Assembly (NCBI GenBank): GCA_964036045.1
Contig: OZ038391.1
Span: 46,472,711 to 46,536,710 of the forward strand
Reading direction: 5' to 3'
DNA from: Eutreptiella sp. 'Long Island Sound 2002'
Lineage: Eukaryota > Euglenozoa > Euglenophyceae > Eutreptiales > Eutreptiaceae
Length of the DNA stretch: 64,000 bases
Shown: piece by piece, positions 62,334 through 64,000 of the stretch
Layout of the letters: each line of letters opens with the position of its first letter
Position numbering within the stretch: the first letter of the stretch is position 1
Program-made: the position numbers and the translations under genes
The notes under the pieces: model-generated
Databases searched by the model: none
What the model was told of the DNA's origin: nothing
The model's input: only the letters and a program-made list of their open reading frames with translations

Positions 62334-63383
62334 TCATTGGTCTTGATGTGGGGTGGCGTCGTCCTGTGCCCACCGGTGTTTTTCGTGGAGGCCACACGCT
62401 GTGGCCGCTTGTCGCATGGCAAGGTTGAGGTCCGTCTCGTCTTGTTGGCGCAGGATGCGCTGCACCGTGCGGTAATACACCATCCATCTGTGTGTGTCGT
62501 GCTCGTCTGGTGGTCTAATGCGTGGTTGTTCTTCGTTGTCCTTGTCTTCCGTGGAGGCCGGGGGTACTTGAAGTACCTTGATTTGTACCTCCAGGGGCCG
62601 ATGTCCAGTGATCTTGGACGGCAGGCCGTGGTATCGCGCCCGTGCTACCTCAACGTGTGCCGAGTCAGCGTAGCAGAGGTCGATGCGGGAATCTGCCGAG
62701 CCAGGTTGCGGTTGTCGGTGCGAGGGCTGGCCTCGCAGAGAGGCTCTGAGGTCCTGCGGGCCCATGTGTTGCATGGCCATTTGCACCGCTGTGTCCTCAG
62801 GCGTTTGCCGCCCCCCGCGATCGTCCGCTGATGGGGCCGCGTTGAAGTCTCCTATGATGACAGTTGGCCCCATCATGGCAGGTTACCGGTAGGCCTCCAT
62901 GAGGTGTTAGAGGAATGTCTCCGTTGTGTGTTCAAAGGGGACATGTACGTTGATGACATTCAGCTGCCACTTTTGGCCAACCAGTTCATATGCTGCCAGG
63001 CGGCTTTCTACGCCCAGGTGGTGGTGGACGTGTACTTGGACCTCACGTCTGTGAGATATGGGCACTCCCTTGACCCAAGTGGTGCGGTATTGGTGTCCTG
63101 TCCTGGTGAGGATGGGGGTTAGGTTGGGGTGGGCTGCCTGGTTTTTGAGGGCCTGTTCCTGCCACACCATTTCGTCTGGGTCGCACCTCGCCATGACAGG
63201 CACGTCCTGCAGGTCTGGTGCTTTGGCCGCGTTGTACAGGGCGCCTGGTTTGTTGAGGGACATGAGAGTGACGAGCGCATTGGTGACTTCGTGGGTGTTC
63301 GCCTTGGTGGCCCAGGGGGGCGGCCTTGCGCGGCGTGGTAGCACACCCGTTGCTCCTCTGGTACATTCGGCTCCTCCAGCCAT
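62334..63383 (-). pseudogene. Host LINE APE-type endonuclease
   Basis: It is in the same frame as RT. The N-terminal part has DEMVWQEQAL (QE motif) and NVINVHVP. The C-terminal part has VIIGDFNAAPS, DSRIDLCYADS and TGHRPLEV, where most APE domains have SDH. Two TAA codons (near 62892 and 62907) interrupt it where CAA (Gln) would read through. It nicks the target strand. With two stops it is inactive in this copy. Confidence 0.85.
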
Positions 63384-64000
63384 GCCTGTGGCACGTCACC
63401 TGTCCAGACGGTGCCCGGTGGTACTTGGTTGGCGGGTGTGCGGAGCTGTACCGGGCACTCTGGGAACTGCCTGTCATCCCAGAGTTCGAGGTTCGAGGTT
63501 CCCACTTTCTAGCCCGACTTTGGGAGTGCCTGGCATTTGATCCTCAGCTGCAGGTTGCCATGTTGGCCGGGAGTGGCCAGTCTGCCCTGCATCCTGCCCC
63601 GGAACCATACAAATTGCTTTGGTTGTCCTTTGAGCGTGGCCCCGAATACCCCTTGTACTTCCGCGCCGTCTGGCCATTCGGGGTGCATGGCGGCACGTTC
63701 CGCCACCGTGAAGAATGGGCACGTCTGGGCCTTTGGCTTCGGCTGTGGATCGGGCTGTGGTGGCACTGGGGCCGTTTTCGGCTCCGGCTCCAGCCGTTTG
63801 GCCCGGCGGGCCGAAATAACCGCTCCCCCTGGACGAGGCCTCGGCTTGGGCCGGGGTTGTTCTGGCGCCGGCTTGGGGGCTGGCTTCGGCGCGTTGCGGT
63901 TTTGAAAGATGCTGTATGCCGGTCATTGTCCCTCACGGGGTCGGTGCATACCTCGGAGTTGGTTCGCGTGTTCTTGTAGGTTGGTGGTGCGAAGTTTGCG
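63384..64000 (-). pseudogene. Host LINE ORF1 or ORF2 N-terminal remnant, cut by the window edge
   Basis: A - strand frame near 63509-63900 gives a Pro/Lys-rich basic stretch (PQPDPQPKPKAQ) followed by a possible ordered segment (AERAAMHPEWPDGAEVQGVF). Other frames overlap and the link to the endonuclease is not clean. The type of protein cannot be told from this fragment. Confidence 0.4.

Larger units (their letters stand above)
44992..64000 (-). mobile_element. Host LINE: GC-rich non-LTR retrotransposon, split by L2
   Basis: On the - strand it reads ORF1-like remnant, APE-type endonuclease, RT, RNase H with zinc knuckle, a Cys-rich tail, then a long Pro-rich ORF. It enters past the right window edge, so the 5' end is not seen, and the 3' end is not fixed. 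Excising L2 and one 19-bp duplication joins RT (to 60403) with the linker (from 50843) in one frame. In-frame stops (62907 and 62334 boundaries, 50356) and a frameshift near 48720 show decay. The domain set (APE, RT, RNase H) is that of I-group-like LINEs. Confidence 0.85.

Noticed and set aside
62334-62907. Reassigned stop codons (TAA as Gln, TGA as sense)
   Set aside because: The same elements end ORFs with TAA, TAG and TGA where homologues also end. Nonsense in B copies replaces Glu or Trp. Mutation explains the stops better.
63326-63979. 217-codon + strand ORF at the right edge
   Set aside because: It is antisense to the host LINE coding strand in GC-rich sequence, has no domain, and overlaps other open frames.

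Overview
This window is eukaryotic repeat DNA. I see no rRNA, bacterial operon, CRISPR array or ordinary single-copy host gene. Almost everything is transposable element or tandem repeat, stacked several layers deep. The Ty3-type polyproteins resemble sequences I associate with microalgae, dinoflagellates in particular, but that is recollection and not a search result. The organism is therefore left open.

Layout. Positions 1-4784 are GC-rich tandem repeats: a 94-bp unit at the edge, then about 7.5 copies of a ~420-bp unit that is itself a dimer of diverged ~210-bp halves. Positions 4785-6408 lead into a looser tandem family (about 250-460 bp) that resumes at 43671, because a Ty3-type LTR element ('element A', 6409-43670) is inserted in it. 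Element A has near-identical ~790-bp LTRs, each carrying an identical 85-nt tRNA-like fold. Two copies of a related LTR element are inserted in A. B1 (10001-21191, + strand) sits in A's protease and has 713-bp LTRs and a TGGAG target duplication. B2 (21811-34687, - strand) sits between A's protease and reverse transcriptase. Further insertions hit these: a 1.5-kb poly-A retroposed segment with a 15-bp duplication in B2 pol, a 376-bp MITE-like element in the B2 3' UTR, and a 2.5-kb terminal-inverted-repeat element (38706-41198) in the A 3' UTR that carries two ORFs and 22-26-bp palindromes. B2 also has a ~210-bp local inversion in integrase.

From 44992 to the right edge is a GC-rich non-LTR retrotransposon ('host LINE', - strand; endonuclease, RT, RNase H, zinc-binding tail). 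A second, AT-richer LINE ('L2', 50844-60402, - strand) cuts it in two, with a perfect 19-bp target duplication and a poly-A tail.

How the parts work. In the LTR elements, gag and protease-pol share one reading frame and are separated in all three copies by a single stop codon (UAG-G in both B copies, UGA-CGG in A). This suggests translational readthrough. Their long 3' UTRs share a structured segment in which a hairpin keeps its pairing although its sequence differs among the three copies. In L2 an extra ORF with 44-residue repeats is joined to ORF2 by a TAATG overlap. Most elements carry stops or frameshifts. L2 ORF2 (937 codons) and B1 pol (1370 codons) are open throughout.
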